This document shows positions 32,479-41,418 of a DNA stretch of 64,000 nt, piece after piece. Each line of letters opens with the position of its first letter. Position 1 is the stretch's first letter. The notes under the pieces are model-generated. The model ran no database searches. It was not told the DNA's origin and saw only the letters and a program-made list of their open reading frames with translations. Both the position numbers and the translations under genes were made by a program. The stretch is taken from contig NZ_FOVH01000016.1 of the NCBI RefSeq assembly GCF_900115095.1, positions 62,001-126,000 on the forward strand. Direction: 5' to 3'. The DNA is from Actinomadura madurae. GTDB lineage: Bacteria > Actinomycetota > Actinomycetes > Streptosporangiales > Streptosporangiaceae.

Positions 32479-32815
32479 GAATGTGTCGAGCGAGGCCACG
32501 ATGTTTTGCGGTCGTTTCCTCCGGAATTGAGGTCACCGGGACGGGTGGCGACGGCGAACTTGGTCGCGACGACGAGCCGGTCTCGCATTCCGGTCTCGTT
32601 CATGAACGTTCCCAGCATCTCCTCGCTACGGCCGCCGGCGTAGTTGATCGCGGTGGCGATGACGTTGCCGCCCGCCTCGATGTAGCGGAGGAAGATCGAG
32701 TCGGCGGCGTCCTCACCCGCGCGCCAGCCGCCCTCGCCGAACGTCAAGGCGCCCAGCGCGATCAGTGAGACCCGGAGTCCGTACGCCCGAGCAGGTGATA
32801 TCGATGCGTCGTCAT
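32478..32815 (-). pseudogene. Aldo/keto reductase, N-terminal third only
   Basis: The ATG at 32815 (GGGGAGG upstream) starts MTTHRYHLLGRT; one missing G at about 32780 shifts the frame to GLRVSLIALGALTFGEGGWR. It continues FLRYIEAGGNVIATAINYA, GRSEEMLGTF and DRLVVATKFAVATRPGDLN, then is cut at about 32478 where the monooxygenase begins. The (beta/alpha)8 barrel needs about 320 residues; only some 110 remain. NADPH-dependent reduction would have been its job. A MerR-type promoter precedes it. Confidence 0.8.
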
Positions 32816-32848
32816 GGTGGCCTCCCCTTCGAAGTGGTCGATAGGGGC

Positions 32849-32879
32849 ACCATGCAGCCTGGAGCGCGCTCCAGGTCAA
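32849..32879 (-). promoter_or_regulatory. MerR-type promoter/operator before the aldo/keto reductase fragment
   Basis: On the minus strand a -35 TTGACC and a -10-like CATGGT are separated by 19 bases that carry the palindrome CCTGGAGCGCGCTCCAGG (32858-32875). An overlong spacer containing a palindrome is the mark of MerR-family activation. No merR gene is present nearby, so the regulator is elsewhere or lost. Confidence 0.7.
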
Positions 32880-32907
32880 AGAGCGGTTTTCCGCGACCGT
32901 GTCGTGG

Positions 32908-33729
32908 TCAGGTGGTGAGCGCGGCGGGGGTGGTGCCGGTGAAGTGGCGGAACTCGCGAATGAGATGGGCCTGGTCGGCGTAGCCGGACTCGGCGGCGAT
33001 GCGGCCCCAGCTCTGCTCGTGGTCGAGGTGCCGCCACACGGTCGAGAGCCGCACGAGCCGGGCCGCCATCTGCGGGGTCACGCCGACCTGCTGCTTGAAC
33101 CTCGTGATGAGGTGCTTGTGGCTCCAGCCCACCTGGCGGGCGACGCTCGTGATCGTGCTCCTCCCGCCGGAGCGGACGAGCAGGTGCCAGGCGCTGGTCA
33201 CCTCGGGCGATGGCTGCGGTCCTCTGGTGGCGCGGTCGAGCAGGAAGTCATTGAGCAGCCGGCGACGCTCGTCCCACGTCGGGGCGGATTGAACCTGCTC
33301 GCCGAGCCGGCGGGCCTCCGCGCCGACGATGTCCTCGAGAGCGACGTACGACGATCCGCTGATCTCCGAGAGGGCGGGCCCGAGCAGCTTGTAGGCGCCG
33401 AGAGGGGCCAGGCGCGCCACGATGGCGGGCGCCCACGGCCCCTGGACGCGGGTGAAGGTCGTGCTCGGGGCGTTGACGAGCACCGGGGGATGCCACGGCT
33501 GGTCCGTCACCTTCACGGCCAGCACTGTCACCAGCGTGGCGGGGTCCACGAAGTCGCCTCGTGGAAATGCCGCCTCGTCGAACCCCTCGTGGTCACGGGC
33601 GACCCACGGCCGCAGGCGGGCATCCGCCGGCAACACGATGCTCGGCGAAAGCTCATGCTCGACGCCTGCCGGCTCCCGGCCCTGGGATGCCACCTCCTCC
33701 GACATGGCCACGAGGCTACCTAACCCCAC
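32908..33729 (-). CDS. AraC-family transcriptional regulator
   Basis: The product is about 265-273 residues. The C-terminal 90 residues hold the two AraC helix-turn-helices (TSVARQVGWSHKHLITRFKQ; GRIAAESGYADQAHLIREFR) with the closing FRHFTGTTPAAL. The N-terminal domain resembles DUF6597-type sensors, not the classic arabinose cupin (DPATLVTVLAVKV, VARLAPLGAYKLLG). The start is the GTG at 33729 or the ATG at 33705. It lies between the broken catabolic cluster and the divergently oriented O-methyltransferase; either could be its target. It is intact. Confidence 0.85.
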   Translation of the reverse strand: MGLGSLVAMSEEVASQGREPAGVEHELSPSIVLPADARLRPWVARDHEGFDEAAFPRGDFVDPATLVTVLAVKVTDQPWHPPVLVNAPSTTFTRVQGPWAPAIVARLAPLGAYKLLGPALSEISGSSYVALEDIVGAEARRLGEQVQSAPTWDERRRLLNDFLLDRATRGPQPSPEVTSAWHLLVRSGGRSTITSVARQVGWSHKHLITRFKQQVGVTPQMAARLVRLSTVWRHLDHEQSWGRIAAESGYADQAHLIREFRHFTGTTPAALTT

Positions 33730-33883
33730 GAACCCACCGGCATCGCCCGCTACGCCCTGACGGGTCGGCCTGGAACCGGTCGAGGTTAAACAAATTCAAT
33801 ACCGCAACCGCTCGTCATCGCATCGTGGCCGGTAGAAGACCTGGAGGCAGGGAGCCTGCCTCGAACACGCTCGGGAGGAACCC

Positions 33884-34909
33884 ATGCCTGGCCATACGCC
33901 CTCACCACTGCCTCTGATGGAGTTGGCGACCGGTTTCTGGTCGTTCAAGACCCTGGCTTCGGCTTGCGAGCTGGGGCTGTTCGAGCAGTTGTCGGGCACG
34001 TCCGGCACCACCGCGGGCGAGCTCGCCGACCGCCTCGGGATCGCGTCGCGCCCGGCCGAGATGCTGCTGACCGGCTGCGCCGCGCTGGGCCTGCTGCAGA
34101 ACCAGGACGGCCGCTACGTCAACAGCCCCCTCAGCGACGAGTACCTGGTGCCGGGCAAGCCCCGCCACTTCGGCGGCCTCGTCACCATGTTCGACCGGCG
34201 GCTCTACGCGGGCTGGGACAAGCTGACCCAGGCCATCCGGACCAATCGGCCGACCACCTGGGACCCCGACCGTGAGCGGTCGATGTTCGAGAGCACCGAC
34301 CCCGAGGTGCTGGCCACCTTCTGGGAGGCCATGCACTCCCTCTCCACGCTGACCGGGCAGGCACTGGGGGCGGCGTTCGACGCCGGCGGGTTCCGCCGGC
34401 TGCTCGACGTCGGTGGCGGCTCCGCCGCCTTCGACATCGCGCTGTGCCACCGCTACCCGGAACTCCGCGCCACCGTCTACGACCTGGAGTTCGTGGCCGA
34501 CATCGCCGCCCGCAACGTGGAGGACGCCGGTCTGGCCGACCGCATCGCGGTGACGCCCGGCGACTTCTTCGAGGACCCCGGCTTCCCCGCCGGCCACGAC
34601 CTGCACCTGTTCTCGATGATCATGCACGACTGGAACGAGGAGCGCGACCGCCTCCTGCTGCGCAAGTCGTTCGAGGCGCTCGACAGCGGCGGCGCGGTCC
34701 TCATCTGCGAGTTGCTCGTCGACGACGACAAGGCGGGGCCCGTCCCGGCAGCTCTCATGAGCCTCAACATGCTGGTCGAGACCGAAGGGCGCAACTACAC
34801 CGCGGCCGAGTACAGCGACTGGCTGACCGACGTCGGCTTCGTCGATCCCCAGGTCGTCTCCTTCCAGGCGCCCGGCGCCAACGGCGTGGTGATGGCCCGC
34901 AAGCCCTGA
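33884..34909 (+). CDS. SAM-dependent O-methyltransferase (acetylserotonin OMT-like)
   Basis: The 341-residue product begins with a winged-helix dimerisation domain (MELATGFWSFKTLASACELG, TAGELADRLGIASRPAEMLL). The catalytic domain shows motif I LLDVGGGSAAFDIAL (about residue 170), then TVYDLEF, the DLHLFSMIMHDWNEER segment with the catalytic-site histidine, and the end YSDWLTDVGF. This family methylates phenolic or enolic hydroxyls in secondary metabolism and detoxification. The ATG at 33884 has GGGAGG 5 bases upstream. It is followed 74 bases later by a GMC oxidoreductase in the same direction, so the two may act on one substrate. Confidence 0.9.
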   Translation: MPGHTPSPLPLMELATGFWSFKTLASACELGLFEQLSGTSGTTAGELADRLGIASRPAEMLLTGCAALGLLQNQDGRYVNSPLSDEYLVPGKPRHFGGLVTMFDRRLYAGWDKLTQAIRTNRPTTWDPDRERSMFESTDPEVLATFWEAMHSLSTLTGQALGAAFDAGGFRRLLDVGGGSAAFDIALCHRYPELRATVYDLEFVADIAARNVEDAGLADRIAVTPGDFFEDPGFPAGHDLHLFSMIMHDWNEERDRLLLRKSFEALDSGGAVLICELLVDDDKAGPVPAALMSLNMLVETEGRNYTAAEYSDWLTDVGFVDPQVVSFQAPGANGVVMARKP

Positions 34910-34983
34910 GCCCGCGGGGCGGCCGTGCCGTCGGTCAGCCCGGTCGCCGACGCGAAGGGCGACTGCAGCGAAGGGAGTCACCC

Positions 34984-36600
34984 GTGACAGAGTTCGACTA
35001 CGTCATCGTCGGCGCCGGACCGGCGGGATGCGTGCTCGCCAACCGCCTCTCCGCGGACCCCGGGGTCGAGGTGCTGCTGGTCGAGGCCGGCGACGACGAC
35101 GCCGACCCGCTCATCGCCATGCCCATGGGCTACGCCCGGCTGCTGGCCGACCCGGCCACCGCATGGCACTACCCCGTGCGCCCGTTCGGACCGTCGCGGC
35201 ACGTCGAGCACTGGGTGCGCGGCAAGACCCTCGGCGGGTCGAGCTCGGTCAACGGCATGATCTACAACCGCGGCCACCGAGCCGACTACGACGCGCTCGA
35301 GCGCCTCGGCAACCCGGGGTGGGCCTGGGACGAGATGCTGCCGGTCTTCAAGGAGATCGAGGACAACGAGCTCGGCGGCTCCGACGTGCGGGGCGCGGGT
35401 GGTCCGCTGCGGATCTCGTCCGTCGAGGAGACCGCCGACAAGGCCGACCCGTTGCTCGACGACGTCATCACCGCCGGCACCCGGCTCGGTTGGCGCCGGA
35501 CGCGCGACCTCAACGAGGCCGACGAGGAGCGCATCGGCTACGCGATGGCGACGATCCGGCGTGGCCGCCGGTGCAGCGCGGCCGACGCGTTCCTCCACCC
35601 GGTCGCCGGCCGTCCCAACCTGACCGTCGCCCTCCGCTTCGCCGTCGATCGGGTGCTGCTCGACGGCGGTCGAGCGGTCGGCGTGCGGGGCCGCCGGAAC
35701 GGGCAGGCCGTCGAGCACCGCGCCGCCCGCGAGGTGATCCTGGCGGCAGGTGCGATCGCCACGCCCAAGATCCTGCAGCTTTCGGGCATCGGTCCCGTGG
35801 ACGTGCTGCGGCCCGCGGGCGTCGACGTCGTCGTCGACAGCCCCAACGTCGGCGCCAGGCTCCGCGAGCACCGCGTGCTGCTGCTGCAGTTCCGCCTCGC
35901 CGGCGACCTCGGCTACAACAGGCTGCTCAGCACCGAGCCGGGCCAAGAGGCGGCGGCGTCGCGGTACGAGGCGACCCGGCGGGGGCCGCTGGCGGGGCCG
36001 GGGTTCGAGATCGTCGGCTTCCTCAAGACCCGTCCGGAGCTCGACCGGCCCGATGCCCAGATCCAGATCGCGCCGTTCTCGTTGCTGCCGCCGGAACCCG
36101 GCGAGCGGCCACTGCAGATGGAGCGGGAGCCCGGCATGGCGTGCATCGGCTACGTCCTGCGGCCCGACAGCGAGGGCAGCATCCGCATCACCTCGGCCGA
36201 TCCCGACGCTCCATTGGAGATCGACGCCAACTACCTCGCCACCGAGCACGACCGCACCGGGACGGTCGACGTCTTCCGCGCCATCCGCCGCCTGTTCGCC
36301 ACCGAGCCCCTCGCAAGCCGCATCGAGCACGAGACGGTCCCCGGGCCGGGCGTCCAGGGCGACGACGAGATCATCGCCGCCGGGCTGGAGCAGGGCACCT
36401 GCGGTTACCACGCCATCGGGACCTGCGCGATGGGCCCGGACGACGACGATGTCGTCGACCCCCGGCTGCGGGTCCGTGGCGTGACCGGCCTGCGCGTCGT
36501 GGACGCCTCCGTGCTGCCCACGATGGTCGCCGGCAACCTCAACGGCCCCGTCTCCGCCCTGGCCTGGCGAGCAGCCGACCTCATCACCACCGCCACCTGA
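34984..36600 (+). CDS. GMC-family FAD oxidoreductase (choline/alcohol dehydrogenase type)
   Basis: The 538-residue product has the FAD-binding VIVGAGPAGCVLANRLS at its start, the GMC signature 1 region RGKTLGGSSSVNGMIYNRG, signature 2 GAIATPKILQLSGIG, and the C-terminal active-site stretch HAIGTCAMG with the catalytic histidine, ending in DASVLPTMVAGNLNGPVSAL. The position of the second active-site residue holds N (GNLNGP), as in many GMC alcohol oxidases. The GTG at 34984 follows GGGAG. It oxidises an alcohol to an aldehyde; the paired O-methyltransferase points to a small aromatic or glycoside substrate, which is only inference. Confidence 0.9.
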   Translation: MTEFDYVIVGAGPAGCVLANRLSADPGVEVLLVEAGDDDADPLIAMPMGYARLLADPATAWHYPVRPFGPSRHVEHWVRGKTLGGSSSVNGMIYNRGHRADYDALERLGNPGWAWDEMLPVFKEIEDNELGGSDVRGAGGPLRISSVEETADKADPLLDDVITAGTRLGWRRTRDLNEADEERIGYAMATIRRGRRCSAADAFLHPVAGRPNLTVALRFAVDRVLLDGGRAVGVRGRRNGQAVEHRAAREVILAAGAIATPKILQLSGIGPVDVLRPAGVDVVVDSPNVGARLREHRVLLLQFRLAGDLGYNRLLSTEPGQEAAASRYEATRRGPLAGPGFEIVGFLKTRPELDRPDAQIQIAPFSLLPPEPGERPLQMEREPGMACIGYVLRPDSEGSIRITSADPDAPLEIDANYLATEHDRTGTVDVFRAIRRLFATEPLASRIEHETVPGPGVQGDDEIIAAGLEQGTCGYHAIGTCAMGPDDDDVVDPRLRVRGVTGLRVVDASVLPTMVAGNLNGPVSALAWRAADLITTAT

Positions 36601-36621
36601 GGCCGGGCAGGACGGGCGGAA

Positions 36622-36930
36622 TCAGCCCGAGTAGTACTCCACATAGTCCCGGTAGATCCAGCCCTTCGTGCTGGGCCAGTCCGTGTGGTACCACAGGTTA
36701 CCGAAATTGTTTATGCACAGCTTGTCGATATGGATGAGCTTGCCGTCGTTGAACCTCGCGATGACGGGAGCCGACCCATAGTAGTTCGAATGCACCGGAG
36801 CGCTGTTGACGACGACTTCCACAATGAAGTTGCGGTCCGAACATGAAACCGCTGCCGCGCTGGGCGCAATGGTCAGGACGGGCATCGCCATCATCGCAGC
36901 AATCATCACGGACACGGCTCGCTTGCGCAT
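36622..36930 (-). CDS. Small secreted SH3-like protein
   Basis: The 102-residue product starts at the ATG at 36930 with GGGAGAG upstream. A Sec signal peptide (MRKRAVSVMIAAMMAMPVLT, cut near APSAAA) precedes a mature domain of about 75 residues with two cysteines (VSCSDR, KLCIN), likely one disulfide, and beta strands rich in aromatics (LWYHTDW, GWIYRDYVEYYSG). The pattern resembles bacterial SH3 domains of cell-wall or extracellular proteins, in particular the final W-I-x-R-D-Y. It is convergent with the GMC gene. Function unknown. Confidence 0.75.
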   Translation of the reverse strand: MRKRAVSVMIAAMMAMPVLTIAPSAAAVSCSDRNFIVEVVVNSAPVHSNYYGSAPVIARFNDGKLIHIDKLCINNFGNLWYHTDWPSTKGWIYRDYVEYYSG

Positions 36931-37209
36931 TGTCTCTCCCTCGGTCGAGGTCACCGGCTCGAAATAGCCGCAGCGCAGGGGATTGCCGTAGCGGCCAGGG
37001 GATCTTTCGAGCGACTTGTGATCATGGTGATCTCTCGTTTATTCGATGTCAAGAGTCGACCGGCGCCCCTTTTTCTCGGCATCGGGCGGCCACCCTCTTG
37101 GCATGGGTCGCTTTCGCGTGAGGGGTGACAATCGACGCACATGCTCGACTTTGGGCGATCGACGGTCTAAGATCGTTTTGGGCAGTCCGAATCTGCGGAT
37201 GAAACCGCC

Positions 37210-38583
37210 TCAATAAAGGTCCCCACCCGGCAGGCCCTCGTCGTTGTGGTTGGTGGCGCGGAGCGCGGTTGTGAGAGCACCGAGGTCGGTCTTGCCGGCG
37301 GTGTTGAGGGCGTCCGCCACCGCGGTCGCACCGCTCGGGAGGTGTGAGAGCAGACGCCGGTGCTTGGCGCGTAGTGTCTGCGGCCGGAAAGGCAGGCCGG
37401 GGTCGCCGCGCGCGGTGTCCATCCGCTTTTCGTGCACCTCGTCACCGGCGTATACGCGCACAATCGCGGGCGTGTTCGCTGGAAACAGCCTCTCCAGGTC
37501 CGGGTCGGCCCGCACGACTACACGGTCGGCGAGTTCGATGACCTGGGCGTCGTGCAGTGAACTCGCGGATATGGGCAGCAGGGCCGACGGGCCGCGCACG
37601 AGGCTCAGCGCCGCGCAGAACGGGAAGCTGTAGTGGGCCTCTTCGGTGGTCTGCGGGCGAACCACATTGCTCAGCGTCAGGCTGCGACCGAAGGTCAGGA
37701 TCTCGATCTGCTCGACGGTGTCGATGCGGAGTTTCCGCCGCGCTCGGATCGCGCTGAGCCCATCGATGACCGGATGGATCCAGCGGCAGCAAGAATAGCG
37801 TTTGAAGTATGTACCGAGTATGGCCGCTTCATGGTCGACTCGTACCGCGCCGAGGCGCTCTGGCCGGAAATCGGGGTGTGCCTCAAGGAGGTAGGTGGGA
37901 GCCGGGATGCCCGCCCGGGCCAGCCGCGCCGCCGCCAGGCCGGCGGTGACTCCCCACGGAGTAGCCTCCTTCAGCCCGTCCACCCGCCGCGGATCCGGCG
38001 CGATCAGTTGCGGGGACAGCGACCCCGCGTGCGCGAGCGCGGCCGCGGCGGTCCCGGGATCGTCCCCCGCGATCCAGCAGCTCACCGCCGCGGCGGCGAA
38101 ACCGGCCCAGCGCCCGGTGGCGAGCGTGGTCAGGGCCGAGGTGTCTCGCGCGGCGGCGATGCGGACGCCGGCTTCGTAGCCGGCGACGATGGCGTGCAGC
38201 ACATCGACATCGGGCAGGCCCTGTGATTCGGCTTCCGCGATGACCGCGGGGACGACCGCCTCGCCCGGATGACCGGCGGCGGCGCGATGGCCGTCGTCGA
38301 GATCGTGCGCCGACACCGCGACGCTGTTGAGGAAGGCGGCCTGCAACGCCGGTGCGGGAACCGCGTCGAACCAGACCGTGGCGGTGGCGTCGCCCGCGCC
38401 GAACAGCTGGCCCGCCGCTGTCCTGGCCCGCTCGTACGCCGGGGTGAGGACGCCGGCGGCGGCGCAGGCGAGCGCATCCGACAGGCAACGGTGCGCCATC
38501 CGGCGGGCGGACGGTCCGGGTCGGCGCTCACGGGACGACATCAGTTCACGGGCGAAGCGTTCGAGTGCGAGCTCGCCGGTCAT
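37210..38583 (-). CDS. MmgE/PrpD-family protein
   Basis: The 457-residue product belongs to the MmgE/PrpD family: an N-terminal all-helical domain (LSDALACAAAGVLTPAYE, VSAHDLDDGHRAAAGHPGEA, with the DDGHR... GHPG active-site signature) and a C-terminal domain (YFKRYSCCRWIHPVIDGLSA). Family members include 2-methylcitrate dehydratase, cis-aconitate decarboxylase and iminodisuccinate epimerase. The ATG at 38583 overlaps the previous stop (ATGA); an earlier frame is only read-through. It is the last gene of the Hyu operon, suggesting it dehydrates or isomerises a product of the dehydrogenase. The substrate is unknown. Confidence 0.88.
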   Translation of the reverse strand: MTGELALERFARELMSSRERRPGPSARRMAHRCLSDALACAAAGVLTPAYERARTAAGQLFGAGDATATVWFDAVPAPALQAAFLNSVAVSAHDLDDGHRAAAGHPGEAVVPAVIAEAESQGLPDVDVLHAIVAGYEAGVRIAAARDTSALTTLATGRWAGFAAAAVSCWIAGDDPGTAAAALAHAGSLSPQLIAPDPRRVDGLKEATPWGVTAGLAAARLARAGIPAPTYLLEAHPDFRPERLGAVRVDHEAAILGTYFKRYSCCRWIHPVIDGLSAIRARRKLRIDTVEQIEILTFGRSLTLSNVVRPQTTEEAHYSFPFCAALSLVRGPSALLPISASSLHDAQVIELADRVVVRADPDLERLFPANTPAIVRVYAGDEVHEKRMDTARGDPGLPFRPQTLRAKHRRLLSHLPSGATAVADALNTAGKTDLGALTTALRATNHNDEGLPGGDLY

Positions 38584-39713
38584 GCCGTGCCACCGCCGGT
38601 CGAGAACCTGTCCGGACTCAGGGTCGAGATATCCAGGCCCGGGGCGGACTCGCACGCCAGATCGCACAGCGTGCGGCCGACCGCCGGGCTGAGGCAGAAG
38701 CCGTGGCCGCTGAAACCCGCCGCGACGATGTAGCCGTCGATCCCGGCCGGTCGGCCGATGATCGGCAGGTGGTCCGGCGTCATGTCGAGGGTTCCCGACC
38801 ACACGCGCAGCACGTTCATGCCGCCGAGCTCCGGGATCACCTCGCACGCCCGGGCGAGTGAGGTGATCTCCCCGGTCGTGACCTCCTGGTCGAAGGTGCC
38901 CAGCACATTGGAGACTCCGCCGATGTGCACCTGCCCGGCGCGGGCCTGCCGCATGTAGACCCCCAACTCGTGGGACGAGACGAAGGTGCCGAACAGCGGC
39001 GCCGCGGCCTGGGTGACGAGGATGGCGTTGCGCGCCGGTGTGAGCGGCAACTGGGGTCCGAGGTCAGCGGCCAGTTTCGAGGTCCAGGGCCCGGCGGCGT
39101 GGATCACCAGCGGGGTGGCGATGCGGAACGGCGCACCGTCGGCGGACCCACGGACGCCGACGACCCGGCGGCCCCGGGTCTCGATGCCCTCGGCCCGCGC
39201 TCCCCACCACATGACCGCCCCGGCACGGGCCGCGGCGCGGGTCATCGCCCACGTGGCGAGGATCGGGTTGGCGTGTCCGTCGCTCGCGCAGTACTTGGCG
39301 CCGGCGAACCGCGGGGACAGGTAAGGGGCCCGTCGCCGGAGGTCGCCTCGGTCCCAGATCTCCGTGTGCAGGCCGTCGGCCGCCTCCTCGACCGCCTCGG
39401 CGGCGAAGGTCTTCAGGCCGCTCTCCTTGAGCGCCAGCCGGAGGTTGCCGCCCCGGTGATACTCAAGGTCATCTCCGGTGTCCGCGGTGAACTTCGCCCA
39501 CAGGTCGATGCTGCGCATCGCGAGGAGGCGCTCGACGCGGCTGCGGCATTGGGCCCGTACGCCGCCCGCGTTGCGCACCGACGCCTGCGCCGGCATGGGA
39601 TCCCGTTCCAGCACGATCGGCTTGATCCCGGCCTGCGCCAGGTAGTACGCGGCGGCCGAGCCGATGACACCACCGCCGATCACCACTGCGGGCATCTGCT
39701 CCGGTGGGATCAT
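38580..39713 (-). CDS. DAO-type FAD oxidoreductase, beta subunit of an opine/amino-acid dehydrogenase
   Basis: The 377-residue product begins with an FAD Rossmann motif (AVVIGGGVIGSAAAYYLAQA) and carries the D-amino-acid oxidase fold: SVRNAGGVRAQCRSRVERLL, then GHANPILATWAMTRAA, and the end GYIVAAGFSGHGFCLSPAVG. The neighbours encode a two-dinucleotide FAD/NAD subunit and a 2Fe-2S protein, the same trio as OoxAB/NoxAB, HcnABC and heterotrimeric proline or hydroxyproline dehydrogenases. This subunit would oxidise the C-N bond of a secondary amine or imino acid. ATGA overlaps occur at both ends. Confidence 0.88.
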   Translation of the reverse strand: MIPPEQMPAVVIGGGVIGSAAAYYLAQAGIKPIVLERDPMPAQASVRNAGGVRAQCRSRVERLLAMRSIDLWAKFTADTGDDLEYHRGGNLRLALKESGLKTFAAEAVEEAADGLHTEIWDRGDLRRRAPYLSPRFAGAKYCASDGHANPILATWAMTRAAARAGAVMWWGARAEGIETRGRRVVGVRGSADGAPFRIATPLVIHAAGPWTSKLAADLGPQLPLTPARNAILVTQAAAPLFGTFVSSHELGVYMRQARAGQVHIGGVSNVLGTFDQEVTTGEITSLARACEVIPELGGMNVLRVWSGTLDMTPDHLPIIGRPAGIDGYIVAAGFSGHGFCLSPAVGRTLCDLACESAPGLDISTLSPDRFSTGGGTA

Positions 39714-41161
39714 TGCCCCGCCTCGGAGGCGAACGCGGACAGTGGCACCGGTTCCAGCGGAGTCCTGGCACGCAGTGGGGGTGGCTGTTCCGGCGGCGGA
39801 CCGAGGTGCCGGGTGAGGCAGTCCTGGATCAGGGGAGCGCACACCCGCCCCTGACAGTTGCCCATGCCGCATCTGGTGAGCGATTTCACCGCCGTCACCG
39901 TTGTGGCGCCCGCGTTGATCACAGCGGACACCTCCCGTTCCGGCACGTTCTCGCAGCGGCACAGCGGGGTGTCGGGGCCGGCAAGGTCCGCAAGACCGGG
40001 ACGTGACCGGAACAGCTCGCTGTAGTGCTTCTGGAACCGGCGTTCGCGGCGCAGCCGCACCCGTTGTGACCTGGTGAGGTCGGCCGTGGAGTAGGGCATG
40101 CCCAGCGCGTGGGCCGCCGCCGCGGCACCGGCGATCTCGCCTTCGACAAGAGCCAGGCCGGCACCGCCGACCCCGGCTCCGTCGCCCGCGGCGAACACGC
40201 CGGCCGCGTCGGTCGCCATGGTGTCGTCCCGTACTGGGACATGCCCGCCCAGCGCCGGCTGATAGGACAGAGACACGCCGAGTAGCTGCAACATTTCGGT
40301 GGCGGGCACGAGGCCGTGATGTATCGCAATGGTGTCGCAGTCCAGGTAGCGGTCTGTCCCCGGAATGGGCCGCCACTGGCGGTCGAGCCTGGCGATGGTC
40401 GCCCCGGTGACCTCGGTGCGGCCGTGTGCCCGGACGACGCCCCAGCCTGTGCGAACCCGGACGCCGTGCCGGGCCAGGGCCGCCACGCTGTGCACGCCCT
40501 CCCAGATCTTCGCCGGCTGGCGGACCATGGTCGCGGTGGTCGACAAGGGATGCCGCAGGGAGTGACCGCCGACGCGGGCGGCCTCCACGACGGCCACGAC
40601 CTCGCCCCCCGCGCGGACCATCGCGGCGGCGACGACCAGCAGAAGCGGGCCGGAGCCGGCCAGCAGGATCCGCTTGCCCGGGACGATCCGGTGCTGCTTG
40701 TACAGGGCTTGAACGCCTCCCGCAGTGAGCACCCCCGGCAGCGTCCAGCCGGGGAACGCCGCGCACCTTTCCCGCGCCCCGGCGGCCACGACGATGCTGC
40801 GGGCCGACACCTGGGACAGTCGCCCGTCCGTGACCAGCTCCACGCGCCGAACCGTCGTCGTGTGCGGGTCCTCGCTCAGACCCCAGACGCCGGTGCCTGG
40901 CAGATAGCTGCTTCCGGCGTTCACGGCTGCCTCGTACAGCGCGGCCCCGCTTCGCTGCCGCCGGTCCGCGGATGCCGCCGCGGCCCCGGCCGGCTGCCGG
41001 TAGTACTGACCGCCCGGCCGCCGCTGACCGTCGATGCAGATCGTGGCGGCGCCCGCGGCCGCGGCGGCCGCGGCGGCGCCCAGCCCGGCCGGTCCGGCGC
41101 CGATGACCGCGACGTCGAAGCACGAGTCACGGCACGTACCGGTGGACGCATTGGTGATCAC
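39710..41161 (-). CDS. FAD/NAD-binding alpha subunit with BFD-like 2Fe-2S site
   Basis: The 483-residue product has a first dinucleotide motif AVIGAGPAGLGAAAAAAAAG, a second at about 175 (LLAGSGPLLLVVAAAMVRAG), and a C-terminal BFD-type cluster (CRCENVPEREVSAVI, then GMGNCQGRVC). This is the large subunit of HcnB/OoxA-type enzymes: it passes electrons from the DAO-type subunit through FAD and the iron-sulfur site to the electron-transfer chain. Start and stop overlap the neighbours by four bases each, implying equal synthesis of all three subunits. Confidence 0.9.
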   Translation of the reverse strand: MITNASTGTCRDSCFDVAVIGAGPAGLGAAAAAAAAGAATICIDGQRRPGGQYYRQPAGAAAASADRRQRSGAALYEAAVNAGSSYLPGTGVWGLSEDPHTTTVRRVELVTDGRLSQVSARSIVVAAGARERCAAFPGWTLPGVLTAGGVQALYKQHRIVPGKRILLAGSGPLLLVVAAAMVRAGGEVVAVVEAARVGGHSLRHPLSTTATMVRQPAKIWEGVHSVAALARHGVRVRTGWGVVRAHGRTEVTGATIARLDRQWRPIPGTDRYLDCDTIAIHHGLVPATEMLQLLGVSLSYQPALGGHVPVRDDTMATDAAGVFAAGDGAGVGGAGLALVEGEIAGAAAAAHALGMPYSTADLTRSQRVRLRRERRFQKHYSELFRSRPGLADLAGPDTPLCRCENVPEREVSAVINAGATTVTAVKSLTRCGMGNCQGRVCAPLIQDCLTRHLGPPPEQPPPLRARTPLEPVPLSAFASEAGQ

Positions 41162-41418
41162 ACCGCACCGCCATGGGTTTCGATGACCATGCCCGCCCGG
41201 ACGGGCGTCAGGCAGGCGCGCACGTGGGGCTCCCCGTCCACCGTCAGCGTGCAGTCGAAGCAGACGCCGATGCCGCAGAACAGACCGCGGAGATCACCGC
41301 CGTTCGTACGCCGCCACGCGCGCACGGGCCGCCGCAGAAGAGTGGCGGCGACGGTGTCGCCGGTGCGGGCGCGGTGCACGTCTCCGTCTATGGTCACCGG
41401 TACGGTATCCGCGCTCAT
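41158..41418 (-). CDS. Small 2Fe-2S ferredoxin-like gamma subunit
   Basis: The 86-residue product has the plant-type ferredoxin-like cysteine pattern CGIGVCFDC followed by a fourth cysteine (HVRACLTPV), with VTIDGDVHRARTGDTVAATL before it. It is the HcnA/OoxA-gamma-type electron carrier. I chose the ATG at 41418, which overlaps the stop of the kinase gene (ATGA); an earlier start at 41460 lies inside that gene. Confidence 0.88.
   Translation of the reverse strand: MSADTVPVTIDGDVHRARTGDTVAATLLRRPVRAWRRTNGGDLRGLFCGIGVCFDCTLTVDGEPHVRACLTPVRAGMVIETHGGAV

Noticed and set aside
35028..36737. A 569-codon frame overlapping the GMC oxidoreductase on the same strand
   Set aside because: It is a +2 shadow rich in arginine and proline; the GMC motifs are all in the other frame.
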